From Cunninghamia lanceolata (Eukaryota; Streptophyta; Pinopsida; Cupressales; Cupressaceae): a DNA stretch of 64,000 nt. Location of the stretch: the NCBI GenBank assembly GCA_027924645.1, contig BSBN01001150.1, forward strand, positions 1,984,001 through 2,048,000, given 5' to 3'. Each line of letters starts with the position of its first letter. The first letter of the stretch is position 1. The notes beneath the pieces are model-generated. The model was not told the origin of the DNA. It made no database searches and saw nothing but the letters and a program-made list of their open reading frames with translations. Position numbers and translations under genes: made by a program. Shown here piece by piece: positions 34,714 to 46,704 of this stretch.

Positions 34714-37081
34714 TGTTGGTACCTTCAAATTTTGCAAATTTGAAGTGCCTATATCCTTTCAATGTGTTGACAGAGGCTGGGTCGACATGTTGCTCAATCT
34801 ACCCCGAAGCCCACCTTCGCCGATTAAAATCTTGCAGCTCAGAAGTCATCTTCCAAATCCGTATGGTGGGAAGTTTTTTGGTGCATATGGTAACATGCCT
34901 TCTCAGTTTCATGCTTCCAGGATGAGTTTTGATGGGGCATTTAATTCTTTCTTAATTGCGACCGGGCTAGATTTGGTGTCCCGAAAAGTTTCAAATCTCA
35001 CAATTCTGAAGGTAACCCATTTCTCGTTTTGGCATAAAATGTCTCTAGTTTCAGTTTTGTCAAGATCAGAGGTCATATGATGCATTATTTTAATGCATTC
35101 CAATTGGGGCGAAGGCATCCGACAGGCCGGTTTACAAAGGATGTCCCTGAAATCATTCGGTGATACGAATTCTGAGGAAATGGGATTGCTTTAAATAATT
35201 AATAATGGCCCTGTGCAAATTTTCACGACCCTTCAACATCTTGTTTGCCCGCAGTGAAATGCATCGTTTCCCTGAAGTAGGAAATTCAAAAATTGCCATT
35301 TAACTAAAGTTAAAAATTACAATTTTCAAATCTTTTATTGGCAATTTTAATATTTTAAAAGGCAAATATTATAAGGTTAATATTATAACTTTATGTTATG
35401 ATGTTAAAGCAAGTGAAATAAAGTTGAAACAATGGCATTTCGCACCATCGCACGGTGCTATACCTGCACTCCCTCTGCCATGAGATGGTGCAAAATCACC
35501 ATCCTAGGGTAGATTCTGATCTGCAGTCTTCATTACAATGAAACTTGAGGTGTTTCGACCTTAACGAGGGGTTTTTGAGGTGTTTTGTGCAGCTCCAGGG
35601 GTGTGTTGGTTGCAGAAGGAATGTTGCTCACGTTTTTTGTCTTTTGGACAAATTTTGGGGGTGTTTTGGAGCTTTAAAATGTCGATTCATGGTTTAAATT
35701 CATCCCTTGGCCATTCCTCATGCTTGGGTAGAAGTTTTAACCATGTTTTTGATGGTTTCTGAGTGGCAGAGTGACAAAAAACGCCCCTGCATCAGCAAAA
35801 ACGACCCAAGGATGATGAAATTTGTTATGGAGGTTCCAAGATTGTGTTCTTTATTATCTCAGAGGATGGGTGCAAGCAGGAGGAGTCTGAAGAGAAGACC
35901 ATGCAGTGCCATATCACAGCCACACATAGGGATGAGAGAACCTTCACGCAAGTCGTGCGATGGTGCGAAATGGAGATGCCCGATAGTTGCATTGTTAAAT
36001 GTGGACAAAGTAAAAGGGAAAAACAAATATTAAACATTTAGCTCCACATTTTATATTGTATTTTATTCTCCTCTTTTTTGTGATTTTTTAAAATTCCCCC
36101 AAGCTCATTGGTAGTAGCTTGCAATGTGGAAACTCACCTAACTGCCAGGATGTAACAAACTTTTAGGGCAACATGTTGTTCCACTTTGTAAGGGATTATT
36201 CTAGGCTTTGGATACAATCTACCACACTTTGAGAAGTATTTTTTGTTGTAGACCTAGCTCTTGTGTCTGGGTGCAGAGGTATTTTTGTTTTGTAAATGTA
36301 TAAATTTTTGAATTATAATGTTCTTTCTAGGTTGTGTTATATGAAAAACACTTTGTGTGTGTTATCTATGATTTTCTCCTTGGGTATGAACATTTTTCTT
36401 TTGAATGAAGTTGCTAAAGGTTGCTTAACTCATTCATATACATTTGCTATGTGATGTGTCTGATTTGTTGCATCTGTTCAAGGAATGGATTAAATTGCTT
36501 TGAGTCAGGTATAAGAGGAAATGTGTCATATCAAAGGATTATTGAAGCATAGAGTCACAAATAATACTTTTTCTTGGCCATATTATTGTAAGGCAGTAAT
36601 ATTTTATTTTGGGTCCTCTAGATATGAAGTTTTGTTGTCATGAGGGAACATTTGCAGTGATGGGTCTAACTCTGTTGCCCTAATAAAGCACTGGTCTAGG
36701 ATTTGCTTGCCCAAAGGGTCTAGGAAATCAAAAAATTTAGAGATAAATCACTTGAATCAAACTATTTCATGTTTTATTTTATTTTAGGTTAGGGTCTTGC
36801 ATGTTCTCAAATTTAACCAGTGGAGACAATCCAAGAATATTGTCAGTCTAGGGTTTATCTTACAAACCTTGGTGCATACCTGAGAACATTCTGTCTGGTA
36901 TTGAAAAGCTACATCTATTGATTTTGAATAAGGGATACCTCCCTAGGTGTGACAGAACCTGAAGTACAGAGGAAACCGAATGTCAGTCTCTTGTTTGTTG
37001 GTCACTGACCTGAGGTCCCTGTGGATAGGAGATGGCAACTTTTTAGGGGAACTCAAACAATCAGCTGTAAAATATCCAACA
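34714..37081 (+). repeat. 5' LTR of non-autonomous Tat-like element
   Basis: 2368 bp from TGTTGGTACC to CCAACA. The first 1.6 kb matches 40072-41696. The last 0.7 kb (from about 36420) matches the decayed LTR at 8989-10075, with shared CAAAGGATTATTGAAG, GGATACCTCCCTAGGT-like and GTTGGTCACTGACCT-like blocks. A perfect 18-bp inverted repeat has arms at 35436-35453 and 35955-35972. The AT-rich region 35280-35420 has no gene. Confidence 0.8.
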
Positions 37082-37084
37082 GAT

Positions 37085-37102
37085 TGGCGACTCTACTGTG
37101 GA
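37085..37102 (+). promoter_or_regulatory. Primer-binding site, tRNA-Arg type (likely)
   Basis: TGGCGACTCTACTGTGGA lies three bases after the LTR end. A second TGGCGACTCTACT occurs at about 37232, so the site is partly duplicated. Confidence 0.65.
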
Positions 37103-37441
37103 TAGTTGCAGACTAGTTTGTTTTTGATGGGTTAAGAGACATTTAAAGACTCTACTGGAAGTAACTCAAAAAAATAATTTGCAGCTTTGAAGATCTTTGG
37201 CTTGAAAGCCTTTGTCATCTTTGAAGAGGTGGCGACTCTACTAAAAAATTTCAATACACATGAAGGGCTGATGTATGTTATTGTGATCTAAAAGTATTAT
37301 GTTCAAAGTTACAGTAGCTGGATATGAAAAGGTACAAGGTTTTCTCCCTACTTCTATTTGTTGTTCTATTGTGCAAGTTGAATGCCAACATTGTTACACT
37401 TCAATAATTTGTCCAGTATTCTAGGATTGTTTAGCTATGGC

Positions 37442-39880
37442 TGGCTAGAATGATTTTATATACCCTGGGGATTTTCCCTCATATGGTCTACTTGTACTCC
37501 AAACCCTAGGTATTACCATGCTCGAAATCATCCTAGTAATGCTTCATCTAGTTATGGTTACAATTATGCATGCAATGTAAGTCCAAGTTTGCAAGTGTCT
37601 ATGCACTACCAAAACAAAAGAGCCATGCTATTAGAAGCTTTAGCACAAGTTAAAGGGAAGCTTGAGGAATTAGGTGGACATAAAATGTTTGAAAGTGAAA
37701 ATTACATGAATCCAAATATGTATACACCCATGCTAAGCCAAGAGGGGAAAGCAATGTTATGTGAAAAATTTGAAGAGATGAAGAAAAGGTTAATATCCTT
37801 AGAAGCTCAACAAGCTCAATTAAATAATAACCATGCTATCTCTACTAGCCAAACTGTTAAACCTCTTGTCAACTCTTTTGATCCTTTTTATGACTAATTA
37901 GACCTACCATGGGTTGACTATGAAGTTGAAAGCATGCCAACTCAGATTTACAATCAAATGCTCAGATTTGGTGGACACAATGTGTGTGAAGGGAATGCAC
38001 ATATCCAAAACTTTCACAGCTTCATGGAGAAACATTCATTTGGAGATGAGGACATGTGGATGAGGTTTTTTGTTAGATCTCTTGGTGCAAGAGCTAGAGA
38101 CTGGTATTTGAGCTTTCTTGAGAAATCCTTTGCTTGCTAGGATGAACTAGTGGATAGTTTTAAAAAGGAATTTGCAAAAGAACATGTTGATCTTGTTGCA
38201 AGGTTAAAAGAAATTAGGAGACAAGATGAAGAGTCCAGTATTGATTTCAATCATAGATTTGCAGTTGCCCTTTCACAAATCCTTGAGGACTTCAGACTTG
38301 ATACTCCAACCTGCATTATTATGTACTTTGAGGCCTTTGAGGAAGGCTCTAGTGCATTGGTGAGAGAATTCAGGATAACAGATATGTAGATGGCATACAC
38401 ATTTTTAGATAATGCAGAGAAAACGAGGGATGAGTACATACATGGTTTGATGTCCACAAGTATTGGTATAAATAGTAGTTGTGTGGTTGCAAATGACCAT
38501 GTGATTGTAGCATCATTTGAAGACAAATGTGTAAATGAGAAGATAGAAGTTGAGAATGTTGTTGTGTTTGAGCATAATGTTGATGACAATACTCAATTGG
38601 ATTGTTCACTAGTAAAGGATGCCAATGAGAGGATCAATGATGACTCCCAATTCAAGGTTGAGGTGTCTAGTTCTAAAAACAATGATGAGGTTATGGGCAA
38701 TAATGAGTATTTGTTGGAATGGGTTTGTGGAGATAATTGTGAGTATTGTGCACAGGATAAAGAAGAAATAAGTAAACGAAAGAGTAGTTCCCTGTTTGAA
38801 TCATTGCCTTTTTATATTCAGGCAAAGGAAGATGATGAAGAGCAATTAGAGATTGAAATAAGCAGTAGTGTTGAGCATGATTGTTCCTTTATTAATTATA
38901 ATTTTGTTCATGACACAGAAGTTGATACTCCTCCTTCACACAAAGGATTCATTGGTGTATATGGCAATAAAGATGCATGTTCATCTGTCCATGGGCCAAT
39001 AGCATGTTGTAATGAATCTGAGACACTTGAATCAGCCCTTTTCCAAGCAGATGATACATATGATGATGAGGACTTGGTTGAGTATGGTGAAAATCAAAGC
39101 ATTATTATTGATGAGGATTCTAAATTTTATACTAATGAAAGAGAGATCAACATATATCATGAAGTTCATTGCAGAGATGGTCAAGTTCTGAGCAACTCAT
39201 TTGATGACCATTGTGATGGAGTATATTCAGACTTGTCTAAGCCTTCTTTTGAAAATGTATACATAGACATGAGGAAAGATTTTGAACTTAATTTAGATAG
39301 ATTTTCTTATTTGTGGAATATCCATGATACATATGAGTGTCATTTCTAAGATATTGAAGGATATTATGAATAAGTTGAGTTGAAATTCTTAGATGTATGC
39401 TCTTATCAGTGTAATGATATCCGATTCAAAGAGGTGCCATAGTATGAACCTTTTCTATTTGGTGCAGCTGAAGGTTGTTTGCATAAGATGCACAAAAATG
39501 AATATGATAGTTTCCTCTTTGATATACAAACTTATGATGAAATAAGACCTAATGATCCTAGCTATATGTGGACTATGAGTGCTTTTAGTTTTCAATTCAG
39601 CTAGGAGACCATTTCATGATGCATAATAGTAACGTAGATGATGAGAAGTGCTATATGCCATATAAGAATGCATTGTTTGATGAATATGACATACATACAT
39701 TACTTGATGGTGAAGGGTATGACAATATGTGTGGTTATATGCCTGATTTTAAAGTGTAGAATGACAAATGCTACATTGACAGTGATAAGTTCAGAGAAAT
39801 GGTTAGGGATGTTAGTGATAGTGTATGTGATCAGGTAGATTTTAGTCATGTTTTCATATTGTGTCTGGGTCAGTCAAATT
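37442..39880 (+). pseudogene. gag: Gag-type ORF with long acidic C-terminal extension
   Basis: A single frame from 37442 through about 39600, broken by stops at 37895 (TAA), 38138 (TAG), 38387 (TAG) and 39347 (TAA) and others further on, then a frame change. An N-terminal tyrosine/asparagine-rich part with a helical stretch (37589-37890) is followed by a retrotransposon gag domain (about 37970-38370). The domain shares an H-x3-F-x3-M, SL-x3-AR-WY and FN-RF pattern with the gag at 51994-54087. The TAG at 38138 replaces the Trp expected before DEL. Beyond 38390 about 400 further codons encode an Asp/Glu/Cys-rich protein with no motif I recognise. No protease, reverse transcriptase or integrase follows, so the element would need enzymes in trans. 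The acidic tail may be element-specific. Confidence 0.7.
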
Positions 39881-40071
39881 AGAATCAAGTGTTTGATAGA
39901 GGAAAGTACTGGTTCTCCATTTTTGGGGGCCTGGGGCCACCAAATAAAGTTTGAAGAAGAGATGGAGCAGTTACTCAGCTGTCCAATGGATATGGCACAT
40001 GGTCTACATCCCGGAGAGAGCTGGAATATCGCCATGCCTGCAAGAGGCATGCATCCCCGAGCAAGAGCCAT

Positions 40072-41696
40072 AGTTGGCACTTTCAAATTTTGTAAATTTG
40101 AAATGCCTATATCCTTTTGATGTGTCGACAGAGGCTGGGTCGACATGCTGCTCAATCTACTCCAGAGCCCACCTTCGGCGAATAAAATCTTGTAGCTCGG
40201 AAGTCATCTTGCAAATCCATATGGTGGGAAGTCTTTTGGTGCATATGGTAACATGTCTACTTAGTTTTGTGCTTCCAGGATGAGTTTTGATGGGGTATTT
40301 AGTTTTTTCCTGACTGCGACCGGGCTAGATTTGGTGTCTCGAAAATTTTTAAATCTCACAATTTTGAAGGTGACCCATTTCTCGTTTGGCATAAAACATC
40401 TCTAGTTTCGGTTTAGTCAAGATTAGAGGTCATATGATGCATTATTTAAATGTATTCCAGTTGCGGTGAAGGCATCCAACAGGCCAGTTTACAAAGGAAG
40501 TCCCTGAAATCATTCAACGATGCGAATTCTGAGGAAATGGGTTTTCTCTAAATAATTAATAATGGCTCTATACAAATTTTCACGACCCTTTGACATCCCA
40601 TTTACCCGCAGTGAAATGCACTGTTTGCCTGAAGGAGGAAATTCAAAAATTGCCATTTACCTAAAGTTAAAAATTACAATTTTCAAATCTTTTATTGGTA
40701 ATTTTAAGATTTTAAAGGACAAATATTATAAGGATAATATTATAACTTTATGTTATAATGTTAAAGCAAGTGAAATTAAAGTTGAAACAATGGCATTCCG
40801 CACCATCGCAGGGGTGCTCTGCCTGCACTCCCTCTGCCATGCGATGGTGTGAAATCACCATCCCAGGGCAGATTCTGATCTGCAGTCTCCATTACAATGA
40901 AACTTGAGGCATTTCAACCTTAACGAGGGGTTTTTTGAGGTGTTTTGTGCAGCTCCAGGCGTGTGTTGGTTGTAGAAGGAATGTTGCTCACGTTTTTTGT
41001 CTCCTGGGCAGATTTTGGGGGTGTTTTGGAGCTTTAAAATGTTGATTCATAGTTTAAATTCATCCCTTAGCCATTCCTCATGCTTGGGTAGAAGTTTTAA
41101 CCATGTTTGTGATGGTTTCTGAGTGGCAGAGTGACCAAAAATGCCCCTGCATCAATAAAAACGACCCAGTGATGATGAAATTTGGCATGGAGGCTGCAAG
41201 ATTGTGTTCTTTATTATCTCAGAGGATGGATGCAAGCAGGAGGAGTCTGAAGAGAAGATCATGCAGTGCCATATCGCAGCCACACACAAGGATGAGAGAG
41301 AACCTTCAGGCCAGTCGTGCGATGGCGCGAAATAGAGATGTCCAACAGTTGCATTGTTAAATGTGGACAAAGTAAAAGGGAAAAACAAATATTAAAACCT
41401 TTAGCTCCACATTTTATATTGTATTTTATTCTCCTCTTTTTGTGATTTTTTTAATTCCCCCAGGCTCATTTGTAGTAGCTTGCAATGTGGAAACTCACCT
41501 AATTGCCAGGATGCAATTAATTTTTAGGGCAAGATGTTCTTGTTTCTATAAGAGAGCATGTTGTTCCACTTTATAGAGGATTATTTTGGGCTTCAGATAT
41601 AAGCTATCCACACTTTGAGAAGTATTTTTTGTTGCAGACTTGGCTCTTGTGTCTGGGTGCAGAGGTATTTTCTGTTTTGTAAATGTATAAATTTAT
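40072..41696 (+). repeat. 3' LTR of non-autonomous Tat-like element, truncated
   Basis: Aligns with 34714-36310, including the inverted repeat (arms near 40796 and 41316). It stops at about 41696, where Copia gag sequence resumes. About 770 bp of the LTR end are missing. Confidence 0.8.
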
Positions 41697-42352
41697 GATT
41701 TTGACCTAGCCTGTACACGCTCAGCTTTCTCTCTTTCCGGAGCTCTGCCCCTTGCAAAAAGAGCATCAGATGAAGAAGTCCATTGAGATGTCTTCAACCT
41801 TGAATCTTCAGAAATTACTGCAGCTACCACATCTTCAAAAACAAGTTTCCCCTTCGGTGCTCAGTTACTGAGCGCCATAACTAGTTGATCCCAAGTTTTG
41901 GGCAAAGAGCATAATAGTATAACCACTTTATCCTCTTCTTCAATTTTCACCTCCACTGGAGCCAACTTGCTAATCAGCGTGTTGAAATTATTGAGATGAT
42001 CTGTGGCTGAAGAATGGTCATGCATCCTTAGATTGTACAACTGCCATCGTAACAAAATTTTATTTGCCAATGACTTGGTCTCATATAGCTTTTCCAGCTT
42101 AGTCCACAAGTCATGTGTCATTTTCTCCTCTACAACATTGAATAAAACTAAATCAGCCAAAGATAATTGAATTGTAGCTCTAGCCATATTATCTTGCTCA
42201 TCCCAATCCTCTTGCTTCATGGTTGTAGGTTTTGACATTGTTCCCTTGAGAGTCAAGGCACATCCATCCTTCACCAACAAGGCTTGAACATTTAGCTTCC
42301 ACAAAGAAAAATTAGAACCATCAAAAGTTTGAACCTCAAATCTGGTAACCAT
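41697..42352 (-). pseudogene. gag: Tork/Tnt1-like Copia gag fragment
   Basis: From 42352 on the - strand, a 163-codon open stretch starts MVTRFEVQTFDGSNFSLW and continues with a WDEQD block, IQLSLADLVL, LYNLRMHD and LPKTWDQLV-type motifs. This is the UBN2-like gag of Tnt1-type Copia elements. It is stopped at 41861, but the same protein continues to about 41700 (SEDSRLK, then RGRAPERE, the basic region before the knuckle). There it is cut by the end of the nested LTR. It binds element RNA in intact relatives. Here it is a fragment. Confidence 0.88.
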
Positions 42353-42420
42353 GCCTCATGTCATTGCTTTTCATAAAGATGGGAAAAACCCACAAAACAA
42401 TTTCTACACAAAAACCGTGT

Positions 42421-42432
42421 GCTCTGATACCA
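42421..42432 (-). promoter_or_regulatory. Primer-binding site, initiator tRNA-Met
   Basis: On the - strand it reads TGGTATCAGAGC, two bases inside the LTR at 42435. Confidence 0.9.
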
Positions 42433-42434
42433 AC

Positions 42435-42811
42435 TGTTAGAAATATAAGCAAGATAGAATTGAAATAACAATGAATTAGTAATAAAAGCACAAAATAGAC
42501 AACACAAATTTACGTGGAAAACCTGGTAATATACTTAGAAAAAAACCACAGGCAAAGATCTCTCAATTTTATTCTCAAAAGAAAATTTCCAGTTACAAAA
42601 CTTTTTCTCATGCCTTGGGATTCAATCTCGACAACCCCAAATATTCATGAAAAAGCACATGCAAAAATTGATCAAATCTAAAGATAGATTTCCATGCATA
42701 AAAGTGCGAGTGGCACTTCTACATGCAATTTTGCATGGTGAACTACAATAAAGATCTCAGTCGACTGCTTGTCATTGTTGGAATAAGTCAAATTGACTTC
42801 ACATTTCAACA
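42435..42811 (-). repeat. 5' LTR of the Tork-like Copia element
   Basis: 377 bp, TG at 42435 and CA at 42810-42811 on the + strand. It is followed by the target-site duplication catta (42812-42816). Confidence 0.88.
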
Positions 42812-42816
42812 CATTA

Positions 42817-43415
42817 CACATGTCCAAACATATTTGCAAAACTGCATGGTCACAACTTCTCTTTCGGAGGAATGCGGAGCATTCCAACAAGTCTCCACCA
42901 TTGCTTTACACTGTCAAGTCACATTCTGGAACTCTATCATTGATAACTTTCTTTGTTGAAGGTGTAATGAGTTGAAATCTTGGAGATAACACATTCATAT
43001 ACTAGTCAACTTATCTTCAAAACCGCAAGACTAAATCTTGCACTGCGAAGGAATGTAGACCAAAATATTGTAACTTTGCCTTAGGAAATACACTTTGAAA
43101 GCCTTGGCCAAACTTCTACAACTTGCCTCTAAGTGCGGTACCTTAAACTGATAGGATATCAATGTAGATGTGTAGAAAACATATTAGAACAAGTATACTC
43201 TCCCCTGCATCACCCTTAGACACCAAATTGATCACTGTAACACACTTAGACAACTTTTCTTCATCTGCTAGGTCTTCTAGACTAACCCGCCTTAACCATG
43301 CTAACCTGAGTCAAACCATCTCTCTCAAATCTTCCACTGTCCATCAACTTCATTATCTCTGACCTCAAGTTGACATGTATAGAGTTGACATCAATGACAA
43401 CACATATTGCTAACA
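42817..43415 (-). repeat. Sirevirus-like LTR, outer part (split by insertion)
   Basis: Directly continues the LTR of 32197-33590 after the Copia insertion, following the catta duplication at 42812-42816. It resembles 57690-58436 and ends 'ttgacatcaatgacaacac...gctaaca' at 43415, the expected complement of a TG-starting 5' end. The total LTR length without the insert is about 1993 bp, against 1907 bp for the LTR at 56530-58436. Confidence 0.7.
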
Positions 43416-43773
43416 AGGATTTCCATGTTCATGGTGACTCCTTTCCCTTATGCTTGGTTATAATATTCCTTTCTACTTCAGATTTTCCTCTCCCCTCCTA
43501 AGGAACACTCTCATTATCTCTCATCATTGCTATTGTGGAGGTGGAAACACCATTCATGGAGCTTGACTTAGGCAAGATCCTAAATAGCACCAACCCTCTT
43601 TCCTTCTTTCTTGTGTGCAGTTCGCATTCAGAGGAATTTGAAGATAATAAGTTACAAAAGGCAGGAAGACACAGAGGTGAAGGCACCTAGATCTGGAGAT
43701 CTTGTAAAAACCTAATTAGGGTTGAGGATGCCCAACGCCCTAGTACCTTGTTGTTCTCAAAGTTAGATCTAGG
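43416..43773. other. Unassigned flank
   Basis: Sequence between the split Sirevirus LTR and the tandem duplication. Only short frames are present (62 codons at most on the - strand). A splice-acceptor-like pyrimidine tract with TGTGCAG lies at about 43614-43620, but no gene structure can be built. Confidence 0.3.
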
Positions 43774-45123
43774 TTCTCCTTTGTTCCTTGATCTCTATTG
43801 TACTATTAGATTCCTCGTATCTATTCTTAACAGTATGTTATTCTCTAATCTTGCTCAATTAGGGTTTCATGTTTTGCCCTAGCTTGGTTGGTTGGATTTG
43901 GTCAATTCTCCTCTATACAACAAAGGGATAAAACCTCTCTAGTTTGGCTCTCTTTCATGGGTAGAAGCCAAGCTCAGTTTGTGTCCAATGTTAATGTTAG
44001 AACACACTGATATACTGAGAGGAGGGTGAATCAGTATATGCCAAAACTTAATCCAATTTTAATTTTATCAACCAAATCCTTTTATTGCCTTAAATAGATG
44101 ATAAAGCAAATTAAGTAATTCAAAGAACAACACATAAGCACACAACCATAACACCAGATTTATGTGGAAAACCCTAGAAGGGAAAAACCATAGTGAGCAA
44201 GATGCTTGGATCTGCTATCCAAATCTAGCCTCACAAATAATAAAAATAGATTTACAACAAGTTTTATGGGCTACAACCCAAGGAAGCTCAACTCCCTGAA
44301 TTACAATACTATAAAACTTACAAAAAGAGGCTACAACCTTTGTAAATCACACTTAATGAATTTCACTAAACAATCACCTCTGCAGTAGCATCGCCCTTCA
44401 CACTGACAAACCTTCAAAACCTTTGCACTACTAACTCTGTAACATTCAACACACTTCCACACACACAACCACTCACAAACACAATCACACATACAACCTT
44501 GCACACTCTCACACACTCATACTTTTCACACCAAACAAGATTTTTTATTTATATCCTTAGCAAGCTTCAAAAACTTTCTCCTTTATCAGCCAAGATGAAA
44601 CATGCAACATGAAACGTGCAACAGCCTCAACAGGGTCGACTCCCAAAAGATGTAGAAATCCAAAGCAGTTCAAGCCAAGTGATAACTAGGACCTATTCTT
44701 CCTTAGCAAATTCTTTCATGTTGGCGTACACTTCCAAGCATCAGGTGCAATCATCAAAACACATCAAGTCGGTCCAACAACACGTATCCTTCCACATTAT
44801 GGCTCCAGACCTAAAGTGGTACTGTAGAGACTAGATTACCCCATGTGAATCACTTCATAGTCATTATATGACTTGTAAACACATTCTCAGACATTCCTTT
44901 CTTTGAATTATATATTTTTGTTCTAGTGCAAATAAACAGACCCTGAACCTGACATGATTTGCAAACTCTAAACAAATAGTCTTGAGATAGAACAATGAAA
45001 AGTAGACTTGTGGTACACTTCAACACTTGAAACTTGGATAAGCAAACATACAGGTACTCTGAACTTATCCTCAAAATAGCAACACCACACAATGTAATGT
45101 AGTGAAATGCGATGGCTTTCACT
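43774..45123. repeat. 1350-bp tandem duplication, copy A (empty site)
   Basis: Begins TTCTCCTTTGTTCCTTG and ends just before the same phrase at 45124. It contains 221 bp of flank plus the first 1129 bp (+ orientation) of a Sirevirus-like LTR that starts TGTTAGAACACAC at 43995. It retains the uninterrupted sequence 'gggtagaagccaagctc' (43970-43986 region) that is the insertion site in copy B. Confidence 0.9.
43995..45123 (-). repeat. Partial Sirevirus-like LTR in duplication copy A
   Basis: Near-identical to 56530-57658. It carries the GAGAGGAGGGTGAATCAG block and the 'tatgtggaaaaccctagaaggg' block, and stops at the duplication border. Confidence 0.85.
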
Positions 45124-46553
45124 TTCTCCTTTGTTCCTTGATCTCTATTGTACTATTAGATTCCTCGTATCTATTCTTGACAGTATGTTATTCTCTAATC
45201 TTGCTCAATTAGGGTTTCATGTTTTGCCCTAGCTTGGTTGGTTGGATTTGGTCAATTCTCCTCTATACAACAAAGGGATAAAACCTCTCTAGTTTGGCTC
45301 TCTTTCATGGGTAGAAGCTGTTGGTTTTTTCCCAGACTGGATGCTTATTCCCAGATTTCCCTACAAGGTAGCCATCAGTGATCAACAGGATCTCTGGGCC
45401 AGGGGCCAACAGTCTAGGAGATAGACTCTATATTTTATCTCCTCTTCTTCTTCAGGCTCTGCAAAACCTAGGGGGGTATTCCCTACTTAACACCCATGAT
45501 AATGTGCATACTAAGGCTGGGATGCTGACAGAAAGTAGATGAGTCCTCCTGTAAGTAGACCAAAACTGAAAGATAAGAGCAAAGGGGCTAGCTTTGGGCC
45601 TATTTGCAGTTGTAGACAGAGGACTGAGGATCCTAAAACTAATTCTAATGTCCTAATGGTTGTTTTAGAGTTTGATTATGATTTTGAGTTTGGATGCAAA
45701 GCTGAACATGGTTGTAACACAAACACAAAGCAAGATTGGTGCCTATCCAGGGCCTGGAGTCAGTAGACATACACCTGTGAATGATCAGCATGAACATCTA
45801 AAACTGGATTTCAGGGGGATATATGTGATACCTGCCTTACAGATATCTCCCAATACAGAGTGTTAAGTTATCTCTACTTATGGCATCCCTACTGCAGTAT
45901 ACCCTTCCCAATGTTCAACCTGAAAACAGTTTAATCTACCCCTTAAGCAGAAGTTAAAAGATCATACATTCAACACAGGAATTCTATGTTCTAGAGTCTC
46001 AACATTCCTCAAATACCCAGACTCAGAAGAAAGATACATGCAATACTGGAGACAGAATTAACAAAACACATGCTAACATAGCATTTCTCATATAAATTTA
46101 ACCATGAAATCAGTGGATTCATGCAAAAACATACAACTGGAGATACATAAACTCACAGGTTTAGCTGTACAGAGCAACCAAAACGAACTGTATTGTGTTA
46201 CAGAGCCAAAATGTTCAACTTTCAACAACCTGAAAAATGGTAACACAGTCTGCTTATAACAGCCAGAAAGTGTACCACAGCAATTAATTACATGATTATT
46301 ACAAAAATCTGCCAGATACAGTCCTCAGAAGGAATGGCGCTCAGAAAAAAAAAAAATGCAGCAGACAAAGAGGAGCCTCGAGCCAAGTGCCATTATCTGG
46401 AGCCTCCGCTCAAAAATTGGGCAACCTGATTGCCTGTACCATCGCCCATAACTCTACAATGTCGCCATTGATGGCTCAACCACCCGCATTTCACTTGGAA
46501 ACCGTCGCTGCATTCAAAAAAGATTTCCTGCCAAAACATGCTTCTATCGCAGG

Positions 46554-46570
46554 TTCAAAATATACAAGGG
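46554..46570 (-). promoter_or_regulatory. Possible TATA box of the Tat-like LTR
   Basis: On the - strand it reads CCCTTGTATATTTTGAA, roughly 70 bp downstream of the stem-loop and 140 bp downstream of the CCGAT-rich block. The core is not a perfect TATAAA, and the transcription start is unknown. Confidence 0.3.
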
Positions 46571-46637
46571 AATAATCCCACATGCACGGTGAGGAGACTC
46601 CTTCATTAGTTTAAAAATGGGGCCGCACACATAATAG

Positions 46638-46666
46638 GTGTCGAGCGCTTTTGCCACGCTCGACAC
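46638..46666. repeat. Perfect 10-bp stem-loop in the LTR (3' copy)
   Basis: GTGTCGAGCG, a 9-nt loop, then CGCTCGACAC. It is conserved without change at 55615-55643 in the other LTR, with G/C-rich arms in an AT-rich element. Confidence 0.8.
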
Positions 46667-46704
46667 ACAACCCTTCACCCACAGCCCATCGCCATGACAT
46701 ACAC

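Larger units (their letters stand above)
34714..41696 (+). mobile_element. Non-autonomous Tat-like gag-only element, 3' LTR truncated
   Basis: The 5' LTR (34714-37081) and the truncated 3' LTR (40072-41696) are clear direct repeats. Between them lie a TGGCGACTC-type primer-binding site and one long decayed gag-type frame, with no protease, polymerase or integrase. The last 690 bp of the 5' LTR and its primer-binding site resemble those of the elements at 8989-10075 and 45319-56498. No target-site duplication can be read because the right end is cut at the junction with the Copia gag. Confidence 0.8.
33591..42811 (-). mobile_element. Tork/Tnt1-like Copia element with internal deletion and nested insertion
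   Basis: LTRs are 33591-33977 and 42435-42811 (387 and 377 bp), beginning TGTTGAAATGTG and ending CTAACA on the - strand; the left copy's inner terminus is mutated. The target-site duplication catta is at 33586-33590 and 42812-42816. An iMet primer-binding site, a gag fragment (41697-42352), a C-terminal reverse transcriptase/RNase H fragment (34040-34713) and a polypurine tract are present. Protease, integrase and most of reverse transcriptase are missing. In their place sits a Tat-like non-autonomous element (34714-41696). Confidence 0.88.

Noticed and set aside
44206..45122. Small frames in the Sirevirus LTR copies (also at 56741-57369)
   Set aside because: Both copies keep them only because the copies are nearly identical. 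They lie in LTR sequence and have no protein-like features.
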